Below, piece by piece: positions 16,448-23,727 of a stretch of 43,599 nt of DNA. This DNA comes from Salinarimonas sp051117315 (GTDB lineage Bacteria; Pseudomonadota; Alphaproteobacteria; Rhizobiales; Beijerinckiaceae): positions 1 to 43,599 of the forward strand of contig JBNPEA010000050.1 of assembly GCA_051117315.1 (NCBI GenBank), read 5' to 3'. A program made the position numbers and the translations under genes. The notes beneath the pieces were generated by a model, which was given only the letters and a program-made list of their open reading frames with translations, made no database searches and was not told where the DNA came from. How positions within the stretch are numbered: the stretch's first letter is position 1; every line of letters starts with the position of its first letter.

Positions 16448-17005
16448 ATGCGGATCGTCGGCGGTCGCTTCAAGGGCCGTGCGCTCGCCGGCCCGCGCTC
16501 GGACGCCATCCGCCCGACCTCGGACCGGCTGCGCGAGAGCCTGTTCAACGTCCTCGCCCACGCCTACGGGGACCCCGTTCCCGGCGCTCGGGTGATGGAC
16601 CTGTTCGCCGGCACCGGCGCCCTGGGGATCGAGGCGCTCTCCCGCGGCGCCACCTACGCGCTGTTCGTCGACGAGGGCGCGCAGGCGCGCGGGCTCATCC
16701 GCGAGAACGTCGAGGCGCTCGGGCTCGGCGGCGTCACGCGGCTCTTCCGCCGCGACGCGACGACGCTCGGCGCCGCCGACCGGGTCACACCCTTCGACCT
16801 CGTCTTCTGCGACCCGCCCTACGGCCGCGACCTCGCCCCCGCCGCCCTCGCCTCGGCCGCGCAGGGCGGCTGGCTCGCGCCGGGTGCACTGTGCGTGCTG
16901 GAGGAAGCCGCGGAGGCGGCGTTGCCCTGCCCGGAGGGGTTCGAGGAGGTGGAGCGGCGGACGTACGGGGACACGCAGGTGATGTTCGTCCGGTGGTGCG
17001 GCTGA
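16448..17005 (+). CDS. rsmD: 16S rRNA (guanine-966 N2)-methyltransferase
   Basis: A 185-residue SAM-dependent methyltransferase that modifies G966 of 16S rRNA. N-terminal MRIVGGRFKGRAL and IRPTSDRLRESLFNVL are hallmarks of RsmD. The SAM site is DLFAGTGALGIEALSRGA (motif I), and the catalytic motif is FCDPPYGRDL. Normal length and complete. The ATG at 16448 is 4 nt after the pseudouridine synthase stop codon, so the two genes are translationally coupled. It converges on the HTH gene of the next unit with a 19-nt gap. Confidence 0.95.
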   Translation: MRIVGGRFKGRALAGPRSDAIRPTSDRLRESLFNVLAHAYGDPVPGARVMDLFAGTGALGIEALSRGATYALFVDEGAQARGLIRENVEALGLGGVTRLFRRDATTLGAADRVTPFDLVFCDPPYGRDLAPAALASAAQGGWLAPGALCVLEEAAEAALPCPEGFEEVERRTYGDTQVMFVRWCG

Positions 17006-17024
17006 GACGTCGCGGGGCGGTGCG

Positions 17025-17405
17025 TTACTCAGGCTCGACGCCGAGCCGTTCGCGCAGCAGCGCTTCCTGCCCGATATCCTCGGCGGGGCGCCGCTCGACC
17101 TTGCGCCCTTCGACCAGGAGCTCCTCTCCCGAGATCCCCAGGAGGAGGTCGCTCGCGGTCTCCAGCGTCCAGTTTCCCGGCGAGGCGAGGAGCCGTCCGA
17201 CCACCTCGGGACGCTTCCCGATCCGGCGCGCGAGCTCCGCCTTGGTGAGCCCCGCCGCCTGCGCTTCCATGAACCGTTCGAGCACGAGGCCGAACACGCG
17301 ATTGCGCAGACGTTGACCGAAGTAGGCCCTCATCCCGGGCGACAGTGCGCTGCCGGGCTCGACGTCAGACCAAGAGCGCTCTCTCGGAGATGTATTCTTC
17401 GACAT
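17025..17405 (-). CDS. XRE-like helix-turn-helix protein, probable antitoxin
   Basis: A 126-residue protein with a lambda-repressor-like HTH at about residues 60-110: LTKAELARRIGKRPEVVGRL is the helix-turn-helix, followed by NWTLETASDLLLGISGEEL. The N-terminal region MRAYFGQRLRNRVFGLVLERF is helical. A strong Shine-Dalgarno (GGAGGTGCGG) precedes the ATG at 17405. The start lies 41 nt inside the 3' end of the upstream gene, giving tight coupling. The pair, a larger unknown protein first and a small HTH protein second, matches HigBA-like order. The HTH protein would then neutralise its partner and autoregulate the promoter; this is inference. Base composition here is lower in GC than in neighbouring genes. 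Confidence 0.75.
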   Translation of the reverse strand: MSKNTSPRERSWSDVEPGSALSPGMRAYFGQRLRNRVFGLVLERFMEAQAAGLTKAELARRIGKRPEVVGRLLASPGNWTLETASDLLLGISGEELLVEGRKVERRPAEDIGQEALLRERLGVEPE

Positions 17406-17925
17406 CCGCACCTCCGTTCCCGTGACGCTCTGCGTCACCGAACACGATCCGCCACTGCTTCTGCGCGTCCTCGATCGCGACGGCATACTCGGCCGACGTC
17501 CCTCGTCCGAGCGGCGGTCGCGGCAGCCAACGCACCGCCCGGGACCGGGGCCAGCACGACAGTGCCACGAAGACGTCTCGTGCCGCGAAGGCACCGAAGA
17601 CCCGCAGCCCGGGCGACGGCTCCCGGCTCCGCACGTCCCAGATCTCGTCGCGCGTCTCGTGAATCAGGGCGAAGTTCGCGCTGCGCGCCCGGAACGGCTC
17701 GAGCGACACCGTCACGATCCCACCACGTGCGAAATCCTCGAGATCCGCCCGGAGCCTCGTACATCTCTTCTCCGCGTCCTCGCATCCCCAGGGGCCGAAG
17801 ACCAGACCCTGGATCTCCGGCGCGAGGAGAACGACGCGCCTCGCGGGAGCGGGGTCGTAGAGAAAAGCCAGATGCGCGAGCTGCCCCTTGCCGACCGCGA
17901 CGTGGATGAGATCCGATATAGACAT
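17365..17925 (-). CDS. Unrecognised protein, possible toxin partner of the HTH protein
   Basis: A 186-residue soluble protein I cannot assign to a family with confidence. There is no signal peptide or membrane segment. The middle reads GLRVFGAFAARDVFVALSC, followed by a basic stretch (RSRAVRWLPRPP) and later AIEDAQKQWRIVFGD. This beta-strand and basic-patch layout is reminiscent of RelE/HigB-like mRNA interferases, but the protein is longer and no catalytic set can be confirmed. The ATG at 17925 is used; a TTG at 17934 would add three residues. It overlaps the HTH gene by 41 nt and must be cotranscribed. GC content is about 60 percent in the parts counted, against clearly above 70 percent around it, so recent acquisition is plausible. 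Confidence 0.65.
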   Translation of the reverse strand: MSISDLIHVAVGKGQLAHLAFLYDPAPARRVVLLAPEIQGLVFGPWGCEDAEKRCTRLRADLEDFARGGIVTVSLEPFRARSANFALIHETRDEIWDVRSREPSPGLRVFGAFAARDVFVALSCWPRSRAVRWLPRPPLGRGTSAEYAVAIEDAQKQWRIVFGDAERHGNGGADVEEYISERALLV

Positions 17926-18232
17926 GAAAGTCAATCACCACTAGCTCCGGCCGCACTATGGCCGAGCCTGCAACCGCCCGCAAAGCGATCATTGACATCC
18001 CGCCCCGCCTGCCCCATCTCTGCACTGCAGCATCGGCGCTCCCTCATCGAGCGCCCTGGCCCGGCTGCGTGAGGCCGCCCCGTTCCACGGGGGCGGGACC
18101 GACCCGGGCCTTCGGATGCCGCCCTCCCCGTTCGCCCCATCACGCGGGTCGTTCCCGATGACACGAGCCTCGGCTCGGGATTCGGCGCGCGCCCAGATGA
18201 CACGCGTGCGCTCCCGTCGCGGCTCCCCGCAC
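17926..18232. other. 307-nt divergent intergenic region before the RNA helicase
   Basis: No convincing gene on either strand. It must contain the promoter of the minus-strand gene pair and that of the helicase. A TTGACA hexamer at 17992-17997 is a possible -35 element for the helicase, with no clear -10 at 17 nt. Helicase transcripts often have long leaders, which may explain the remaining sequence; no specific leader structure was identified. Confidence 0.5.
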
Positions 18233-19726
18233 GTGAAAGCTACACACTTGACCACATTCTCCGACCTCGGCCTGTCCGCCCCGATCCTCGAGGCGCTCGC
18301 CCGCGAGGGCTACGAGCGCCCGACGCCGATCCAGGGCCAGGCCATTCCGCCGGTCCTCGCCGGCCGCGACCTGCTCGGCATCGCGCAGACCGGCACCGGC
18401 AAGACCGCCGCCTTCGCCCTGCCGATGATCCAGCGGCTCGCCGCCGACAAGAAGCCGGCGCCGCGCAAGGGCTGCCGCGCGCTGATCCTGTCGCCCACCC
18501 GCGAGCTGGCGAGCCAGATCGAGGAGAGCTTCCGCGCCTACGGCCGCGGCTCGAAGCTCACCTCCACCGTCGTCTTCGGCGGCGTGCCGGTGCCGCGCCA
18601 GGAGCGCATCGTCGCGAACGGCGTCGACATCCTCGTCGCCACGCCCGGGCGCCTGCTCGACCTGATCGACCGGCGCTCGCTGTCGCTCTCGAACGTCGAG
18701 ATCCTGGTGCTGGACGAGGCCGACCAGATGCTCGACCTCGGCTTCATCCACGCCCTGCGCCGCATCGTGACGCTGCTGCCCAAGCAGCGCCAGACGCTGT
18801 TCTTCTCGGCCACGATGCCGACGACGATCGCCTCGCTGGCCGACGGCTACCTGTCCGACCCGGTGAAGGTCTCGGTCGCGCCGGTCGCGACCACGGCCGA
18901 GCGGGTCGAGCAGCGCGTCACCTTCGTCTCCCAGCCGAAGAAGCAGCCGCTGCTCGAGCACGTCCTGCGTGCGCCCGAGATCGAGCGCGTGCTCGTCTTC
19001 ACCCGCACCAAGCACGGTGCGGACAAGGTGGTGCGCGGGCTCGAGAAGGCCGGCATCTCCGCCTTCGCGATCCACGGCAACAAGAGCCAGGGCCAGCGCG
19101 AGCGCGCGCTGGGCGCCTTCAAGAACGGCTCGTGCAAGGTGCTGGTGGCGACCGACATCGCCGCGCGCGGCATCGACGTCGAGGCCGTCTCGCACGTCGT
19201 CAACTTCGACCTGCCGAACGTGCCCGAGCAGTACGTCCACCGCATCGGCCGCACGGCGCGCGCCGGCGCCTCGGGCATCGCGCTCGCCTTCTGCAACGAG
19301 GAGGAGCGCGCCTACCTGCGCGACATCCAGAAGCTCACGCGCCAGACGGTGCCGGTCGAGCCGGTGCCGGCGGGCTTCGACGCCGGCGGCGTGGCGCCGC
19401 TCGCGGACGAGCCGGCCCGCGCGCCGCGCCCTGCGGGCGCGGGTCGCAACAATCGCCGCGGCGGCCGCCCCAACGGCGGCGGCGGCGGTGGCCAGCGTCC
19501 GTCGCAGGCCGGTCACGCGCCCGGCTCGGGGAAGGCCGAGCCCGGGCGCGGCCCGCGGCCGGCCTCGCGGCCCGCGAAGCCCGCCGCAGCCGGCGGTCGC
19601 CCGAAGCCGGCCGGCGGCGCACCCGCCGCGCGTGGCGGCGGCGATCGCGACGGGGCGAGCATCGCCTGGCTCTCCGGGTCGGGCTCCGGCGCCCCGTCCG
19701 GCCAGCGTCCGCGCCGCGGGCGCTGA
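18233..19726 (+). CDS. DEAD-box RNA helicase, RhlE-like
   Basis: About 497 residues from the GTG at 18233. Motifs in order: Q motif (FSDLGLSAPI to RPTPIQ), Walker A AQTGTGKT (51-58), SPTRELASQI (Ia), TPGRLLDLI (Ib), DEAD at 161-164, SAT at 192-194, then ARGIDVEAV and HRIGRTARAG in the second RecA domain. It unwinds RNA in ribosome assembly or mRNA decay. The last about 110 residues are Gly/Arg/Pro-rich and disordered, as in RhlE-type enzymes. The start is uncertain: ATG codons at 18158 and 18197 and a TTG at 18248 are in frame and none has a good ribosome-binding site. 18233 is chosen because homologues begin shortly before the TTFSDLGL segment. Confidence 0.93.
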   Translation: MKATHLTTFSDLGLSAPILEALAREGYERPTPIQGQAIPPVLAGRDLLGIAQTGTGKTAAFALPMIQRLAADKKPAPRKGCRALILSPTRELASQIEESFRAYGRGSKLTSTVVFGGVPVPRQERIVANGVDILVATPGRLLDLIDRRSLSLSNVEILVLDEADQMLDLGFIHALRRIVTLLPKQRQTLFFSATMPTTIASLADGYLSDPVKVSVAPVATTAERVEQRVTFVSQPKKQPLLEHVLRAPEIERVLVFTRTKHGADKVVRGLEKAGISAFAIHGNKSQGQRERALGAFKNGSCKVLVATDIAARGIDVEAVSHVVNFDLPNVPEQYVHRIGRTARAGASGIALAFCNEEERAYLRDIQKLTRQTVPVEPVPAGFDAGGVAPLADEPARAPRPAGAGRNNRRGGRPNGGGGGGQRPSQAGHAPGSGKAEPGRGPRPASRPAKPAAAGGRPKPAGGAPAARGGGDRDGASIAWLSGSGSGAPSGQRPRRGR

Positions 19727-19826
19727 CCGCGAGGCGGTCGGCACGGGCTTCGCGCGCGCCTCTCCCCCACCGGGAGGGGCGCTTCCTGCGCGCGGCGGCG
19801 GAGCGGGGCCACTTCGCCCCGCCCCC

Positions 19827-19856
19827 TGGACAGGAGCCATGCTCCGCTCCCATATA
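19827..19856 (+). promoter_or_regulatory. Predicted sigma-70-type promoter of the acidic two-fold protein gene
   Basis: TGGACA (19827-19832), an 18-nt spacer, then CATATA (19851-19856). The start of transcription would be near 19863, giving a leader of about 18 nt that carries the AAAGGAG ribosome-binding site. Before it, a GC-rich hairpin (19803-19822) without a T-run may end helicase transcription. Confidence 0.45.
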
Positions 19857-19880
19857 TGCCGGACCGCCGAAAGGAGCATC

Positions 19881-20336
19881 ATGGCCGGAATCTCTCTTTC
19901 CGTCGAAGGCGACAAGATCCAGCTCTCGTTCCAGAAGGACGACCAGTCGACCGCGATCGTGATGGACGCGGGCGCCGCGCGCACGCTCGCCTCGGCGCTG
20001 ACGCAGCTGCTCGACGTGATGGACGAGGCTCTCGACGATGAGGAGCTCGAGGAGGCCTTCTCCGACGAGGAGCTGACCGAGGAGCTCGCCCGGCAGCTCG
20101 CGGAGGACGGCGAGGAGGGTGCCGAGACCATCGAGGGCGAGGTCGTCGACGTGACGTCCCCCACCATCGACATCGGCCTCGACCAGGATGGCCACGCGGT
20201 CGTTTCGCTGCGCGCCGGCCACCTGCCGCCGATCATGCTGCGGCTGCAGGACGAGGAGGCGCGCCACATCTCCCAATCGCTCGCCGAGATCCTCGGCGCG
20301 CCCCGCGACGCCCGCCTGAGCCAAGGTGGACACTGA
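19881..20336 (+). CDS. Unrecognised acidic protein with two similar halves
   Basis: A 151-residue soluble protein, not assigned to a family. It is strongly acidic between about residues 52 and 90 (DDEELEEAFSDEELTEE and on). The N-terminal part (KIQLSFQK, then AIVMDAGAARTLASALTQLLD) and the C-terminal part (AVVSLRAG, then IMLRLQDEEARHISQSLAEIL) share one pattern: two beta-strand-like hydrophobic runs, an acidic residue, the pair AR, and an amphipathic helix ending in a leucine pair. This suggests an old internal duplication joined by the acidic linker. The ATG at 19881 has a strong AAAGGAG site 5 nt upstream. It stands between the helicase and the Mrp operon with its own likely promoter, so its function cannot be inferred from neighbours. 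Confidence 0.75.
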   Translation: MAGISLSVEGDKIQLSFQKDDQSTAIVMDAGAARTLASALTQLLDVMDEALDDEELEEAFSDEELTEELARQLAEDGEEGAETIEGEVVDVTSPTIDIGLDQDGHAVVSLRAGHLPPIMLRLQDEEARHISQSLAEILGAPRDARLSQGGH

Positions 20337-20382
20337 CCGGCGGGCACCGAGCGGCAGGCACCGAGCCGCCGCGCGCCCGGCG

Positions 20383-20428
20383 CGTCCGGATCATCGAACG
20401 CCCCGGCCGATGTTCGGAAATGCGGACG
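20383..20428. promoter_or_regulatory. 46-bp bipartite dyad, candidate activator site of the mrp operon
   Basis: CGTCCG-N6-CGAAC at 20383-20399 is mirrored by GTTCG-N6-CGGACG at 20412-20428, with a 12-nt spacer. Outer and inner arms are both perfect inverted repeats with equal 6-nt gaps. The centre is about 134 nt before the predicted sigma-54 start site, a usual distance for an enhancer-binding activator. A third CGTCCG lies at 20444-20449, within a GTCCG-N6-CGGAC hairpin (20445-20460). The activator is unknown. Confidence 0.55.
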
Positions 20429-20513
20429 CCGGATCGGCCCAGACGTCCGAAAGCCCGGACACGGGGCGCGAGGTCCGGCAGATAATCTCTTCCCTTTCAA
20501 ACACATAACCGTC

Positions 20514-20528
20514 TGGCACACCCCTTGC
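20514..20528 (+). promoter_or_regulatory. Sigma-54 (-24/-12) promoter of the mrp operon
   Basis: The sequence TGGCAC, five nt, TTGC matches the RpoN consensus (YTGGCACG-N4-TTGC) at every core base, with the -24 GG and -12 GC exactly 12 nt apart. A C precedes it, as preferred. The only departures are A for G at the seventh base and G after TTGC. Transcription would start near 20539, leaving about 25 nt before the GTG start of mrpA, with GGAGGAG between. Confidence 0.65.
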
Positions 20529-20536
20529 GGGGCCAT

Positions 20537-20550
20537 CCGTGAAATCACGG
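20537..20550. repeat. Inverted repeat at the predicted mrp transcription start
   Basis: CCGTGA and TCACGG separated by AA, a perfect 6-bp dyad directly at the predicted +1 and touching the ribosome-binding site. It could be a repressor operator or a small 5' RNA hairpin affecting stability or translation of mrpA. Confidence 0.4.
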
Positions 20551-20563
20551 AGGAGCTCTGCTC

Positions 20564-22924
20564 GTGGACCTCTCGACCATCCTGCTCGTCGCCCTCGCCG
20601 GCTCCGTCGTCGCGCCCTTCGTGGTCGCGCGGGCTGGCGCGCTGGGCGGCCCGCTCGCCGCGGTCCTGCCGGCGGCGCTGTTCGCCTGGTTCTTCGCGCA
20701 GATCGGCGCGGTCGGCACCGCGCCGATCGTCGACGTCGTGCCCTGGGTGCCCTCGCTCGGCATCGACCTGACCTTCCGGCTCGACGGCTTCTCGCTCCTG
20801 TTCGCGCTGCTGATCACCGGCATCGGCACGCTGGTGACGCTCTACGCGTCGTCGTACATGGCCGAGAAGCCCGCCTTCGCCCGGGCGCAGTTCCTGTTCT
20901 ACATCCTCCTGTTCATGACGGCGATGCTGGCGACGGTCACCGCCGACAACCTCGTCGCGCTGTTCGTCTTCTGGGAGATGACGAGCCTGCTCTCCTTCCT
21001 GCTCGTGGGCTTCCAGAGCGAGGACGCGAAGGCGCGCAAGGCGGCGCTGCAGTCCCTCCTCGTCACCGCGAGCGGCGGGCTGGCGCTGCTCGCCGGCATC
21101 ATCCTGATCGGCATGGAGGCCGGCACCTTCTCGCTCGCGGCGCTCGTCGCGAACCCGGCCCCGGTGCTCGACAGCCCGCTCTTCCCGCTCATCGTGGTCT
21201 GCGTGCTGATCGGCGCCTTCACCAAGTCGGCGCAGTTCCCGTTCCACTTCTGGCTGCCCAACGCCATGAAGGCGCCCACCCCGGCATCGGCCTACCTGCA
21301 CTCGGCCACGATGGTGAAGCTCGGCGTCTACCTGCTGGCGCGGCTCGACCCGGTCTTCGCCGGTGCGCCCTGGGTGGGGGCGACGCTCGTGTTCTTCGGC
21401 GGGCTGACCATGCTGATCGCCGCCGTGCAGGCGCTGCGCGCGATCGAGCTCAAGGCCGTGCTCGCCTACTCGACGGTGGCCACGCTCGGCACGCTCGTGA
21501 TGCTGATCGGGCTCGACGGGCCGGTCTCGTCGGTGGCGGTCGTGGGCTTGATCCTGGCGCACGCCCTCTACAAGGCGACGCTCTTCTTCTGCGCGGGCAT
21601 CGTCATCCATGCGACCCACGAGACCCGGCTGCGGGCGCTCGGCGGGCTCGCCCCGCTCCTCCCCGTCACGGCGGCGGCGACGGTGCTCGCCTCGTTCTCG
21701 ATGGCGGGCCTGCCGCCCTTCATCGGCTTCATCTCGAAGGAGTACCTGTTCGAGGCCAAGCTCGCCTCCTCGCTCGACACCGTGGCGGTCACGATCGGCG
21801 TGCTCGTCAACGCCGTCATGGTGGCGATCGCCGGCGTGCTGGCGCTACGGCCCTTCTTCGGGCGCCCGAAGAAGCCCTGCCACGTCGCGCACGGCGAGCA
21901 GCCGGGCATGACGGTGGGCCCGCTGCTGCTCGCCGTGACCGGCGTGACCTTCGGCCTCGTGCCCTCGCTCGTCGCCTACGCGCTGATCGAGCCGGCGGCG
22001 ATCGCCATCCACGGCGCGCCCTTCGAGGTCTCGTTCAAGCTCTGGCACGGCTTCACGCCGATGCTGGCGCTGTCGGCCCTCGTCGTCGTCCTCGGCGCCA
22101 CGCTCGCCTGGTTCTGGGACCCGATCCACCTGTTCATGCGCCGCCGCCGGGCCTTCGACGAGGTCTTCCTCGATCGCGGCTACGACCTCGTGCTCGACCG
22201 CACGCTGGCCCTCGCCCGCTGGTCGACGCGGGTGCTGCAGAACGGCGACATGCGCATCTACGCGTCGGTGATCGCCACCGCCGTCACCGGCCTCGTCGCC
22301 TACGGGCTCTTCGCCAGCGCCGGACCGGTCCTCCCCGAGGTGGTGCACGAACCGCTGCGGCCGGCCCTCGTCGTGGTCAGCGCGCTGATCGTGGTGGGCT
22401 GCCTCGTCGCGGCCGCCGTGCCCTCCCTCGTCACGGCCATCGTCGCGGTCGGCCTCTCGGGCTACGGCATGGCGCTCGTGTTCCTCTTCAACGGCGGGCC
22501 GGACCTGTCGCTGACGCAGTTCTCGGTGGAGACGCTGTTCGTCCTCATCGTGACGGCGGTGCTCCTCAAGCTGCCCACCATCTCGCGCTCCTCGCGCACC
22601 CCGCGCGAGCGGCTGGCCGACGCCAGCGTCTCCGCCGCGTTCGCCGCCTGCGTGCTGGTCGCGACGCTCTGGATCAAGGCCAAGCCCTTCGACCGGACGC
22701 TGACCGACTACTTCGCCGCGACCTCCGTCCCGGAGGGCTTCGGCCGCAACGTCGTCAACGTCATCCTGGTCGACTTCCGCGCCCTCGACACGTTCGGCGA
22801 GATCGCGGTCGTCGCCTTCGCGGCCCTCGGCGCCTGGGCGCTCTTGCGTGTCGGCGGCGTGACGCGCGCCGCCACGCCCCGGATCGACGCCGCCCGGCTC
22901 GAGACCTCGACCGAGAAAGCCTGA
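20564..22924 (+). CDS. mrpA: Na+(K+)/H+ antiporter subunit A, MrpA/PhaA
   Basis: A 786-residue membrane protein, the largest subunit of the Mrp complex and related to NuoL of complex I. Proton-path residues seen: E138 in VFWEMTSLLSF, K221 in FTKSAQFPFHFWLP, and H246 and K252 in YLHSATMVKLG. The C-terminal part carries the MbhD-like (SGYGMALVFLFNGGPDLSLTQ) and MbhE-like (residues about 690-775) segments found in full-length MrpA. The GTG start at 20564 follows GGAGGAG at 20549-20555. MrpB is encoded separately 3 nt later, so this is the seven-subunit form, not the fused PhaAB. The complex expels Na+ or K+ using the proton gradient. First gene of the operon, downstream of the sigma-54-type promoter. 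Confidence 0.95.
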   Translation: MDLSTILLVALAGSVVAPFVVARAGALGGPLAAVLPAALFAWFFAQIGAVGTAPIVDVVPWVPSLGIDLTFRLDGFSLLFALLITGIGTLVTLYASSYMAEKPAFARAQFLFYILLFMTAMLATVTADNLVALFVFWEMTSLLSFLLVGFQSEDAKARKAALQSLLVTASGGLALLAGIILIGMEAGTFSLAALVANPAPVLDSPLFPLIVVCVLIGAFTKSAQFPFHFWLPNAMKAPTPASAYLHSATMVKLGVYLLARLDPVFAGAPWVGATLVFFGGLTMLIAAVQALRAIELKAVLAYSTVATLGTLVMLIGLDGPVSSVAVVGLILAHALYKATLFFCAGIVIHATHETRLRALGGLAPLLPVTAAATVLASFSMAGLPPFIGFISKEYLFEAKLASSLDTVAVTIGVLVNAVMVAIAGVLALRPFFGRPKKPCHVAHGEQPGMTVGPLLLAVTGVTFGLVPSLVAYALIEPAAIAIHGAPFEVSFKLWHGFTPMLALSALVVVLGATLAWFWDPIHLFMRRRRAFDEVFLDRGYDLVLDRTLALARWSTRVLQNGDMRIYASVIATAVTGLVAYGLFASAGPVLPEVVHEPLRPALVVVSALIVVGCLVAAAVPSLVTAIVAVGLSGYGMALVFLFNGGPDLSLTQFSVETLFVLIVTAVLLKLPTISRSSRTPRERLADASVSAAFAACVLVATLWIKAKPFDRTLTDYFAATSVPEGFGRNVVNVILVDFRALDTFGEIAVVAFAALGAWALLRVGGVTRAATPRIDAARLETSTEKA

Positions 22925-22927
22925 CCC

Positions 22928-23335
22928 ATGCCCTCGCTCATCCTCACCGCGGTCGCGCGGATCTTCTTCGCCATCATGCTCGCCGGCTCCGTCTGGGTGC
23001 TGCTGCGCGGCCACAACGAGCCGGGCGGCGGATTCATCGGCGGCCTCGTCGGAGCCGCCGGCTTCGCCACGCTGGCGCTCGCCGTCGGCGTCGAGGCGGC
23101 GCGACGCACGCTCGTCGTCCATCCCGTCGTGCTGATGGGGCTCGGCCTCGCCCTCGCCTTCGCCTCGGGCGTGCCGGGCATCCTCACCGACGCGTCGTTC
23201 CTCACCCACCAATGGGGGACGCTCGCCGGCGTGAAGCTCGGAACCACGATCATCTTCGACGTGGGCGTCTACCTCGTCGTCGTCGGCGGGGTCCTCTCCT
23301 TCATGTTCCGTCTCTATGCGGAGGACGCGCGATGA
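22928..23335 (+). CDS. mrpB: Na+/H+ antiporter subunit B, MrpB
   Basis: A 135-residue membrane subunit with about four helices. The family signature GHNEPGGGFIGGLVGAAGFA (residues 28-47) is intact, followed by the usual LGLALAFASGVPGIL and FDVGVYLVVVGGVLS segments. It starts 3 nt after mrpA and overlaps mrpC by four nt (ATGA), so translation is coupled. Part of the membrane arm of the Mrp complex. Confidence 0.95.
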   Translation: MPSLILTAVARIFFAIMLAGSVWVLLRGHNEPGGGFIGGLVGAAGFATLALAVGVEAARRTLVVHPVVLMGLGLALAFASGVPGILTDASFLTHQWGTLAGVKLGTTIIFDVGVYLVVVGGVLSFMFRLYAEDAR

Positions 23336-23727
23336 CCCTCGTCTATGCCCTCGTCGTGGCGGCCTATGTCGGCTGCGGCCTGTACATGACGCTCTCGCGG
23401 CACGCGGTGCGCATGGTGCTGGGCCTCGCGCTCCTGACCAACGGCGCGATCCTGCTGCTCTTCCTCTCGGGCCGCGTCGGCACCTCGACCCCGCCGGTGA
23501 TCCCCCTGGGCGCGGATGCGCTCGCGGCGGACGCCGCCAACGCGCTGCCGCAGGCACTGGTGCTGACCGCCATCGTCATCGGCTTCGCGCTCACCGCCTT
23601 CGCGGTGGCGCTCGTCCTCGTGGCCCATCGCAAGCTCGGCACCCTCGACCTGCGCGAGATGCGCGACGCCGAGCGCCTCGGCGCGCCCGACACGCCTCTT
23701 TCCGCCTCGGTGAAGAACAATGGCTGA
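23332..23727 (+). CDS. mrpC: Na+/H+ antiporter subunit C, MrpC (NuoK-like)
   Basis: A 131-residue protein with three helices, homologous to NuoK of complex I. GCGLYMTLSRHAVRMVLGLALLTNGAI shows the family pattern, and ALPQALVLTAIVIGFALTAF is the third helix. A hydrophilic tail of about 30 residues follows (GTLDLREMRDAERLG). It overlaps mrpB by 4 nt and mrpD by 8 nt. Start and length are normal. Confidence 0.95.
   Translation: MTLVYALVVAAYVGCGLYMTLSRHAVRMVLGLALLTNGAILLLFLSGRVGTSTPPVIPLGADALAADAANALPQALVLTAIVIGFALTAFAVALVLVAHRKLGTLDLREMRDAERLGAPDTPLSASVKNNG

Noticed and set aside
13771..16548. 925-residue minus-strand frame
   Set aside because: Only its last 160 residues (tadA) are real; the rest is the antisense shadow of the repetitive pseudouridine synthase gene.
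20339..20370. Direct repeat GGCACCGAG before the mrp dyad as a second activator site
   Set aside because: Two short copies in GC-rich sequence next to the end of the preceding gene; no symmetry and no link to the dyad arms.
18140..21619. 1159-residue minus-strand open frame spanning the helicase, the acidic protein and mrpA
   Set aside because: It runs antisense to three well-supported genes and its translation is a low-complexity Arg/Asp/Glu/Gln mix typical of GC-rich shadow frames.
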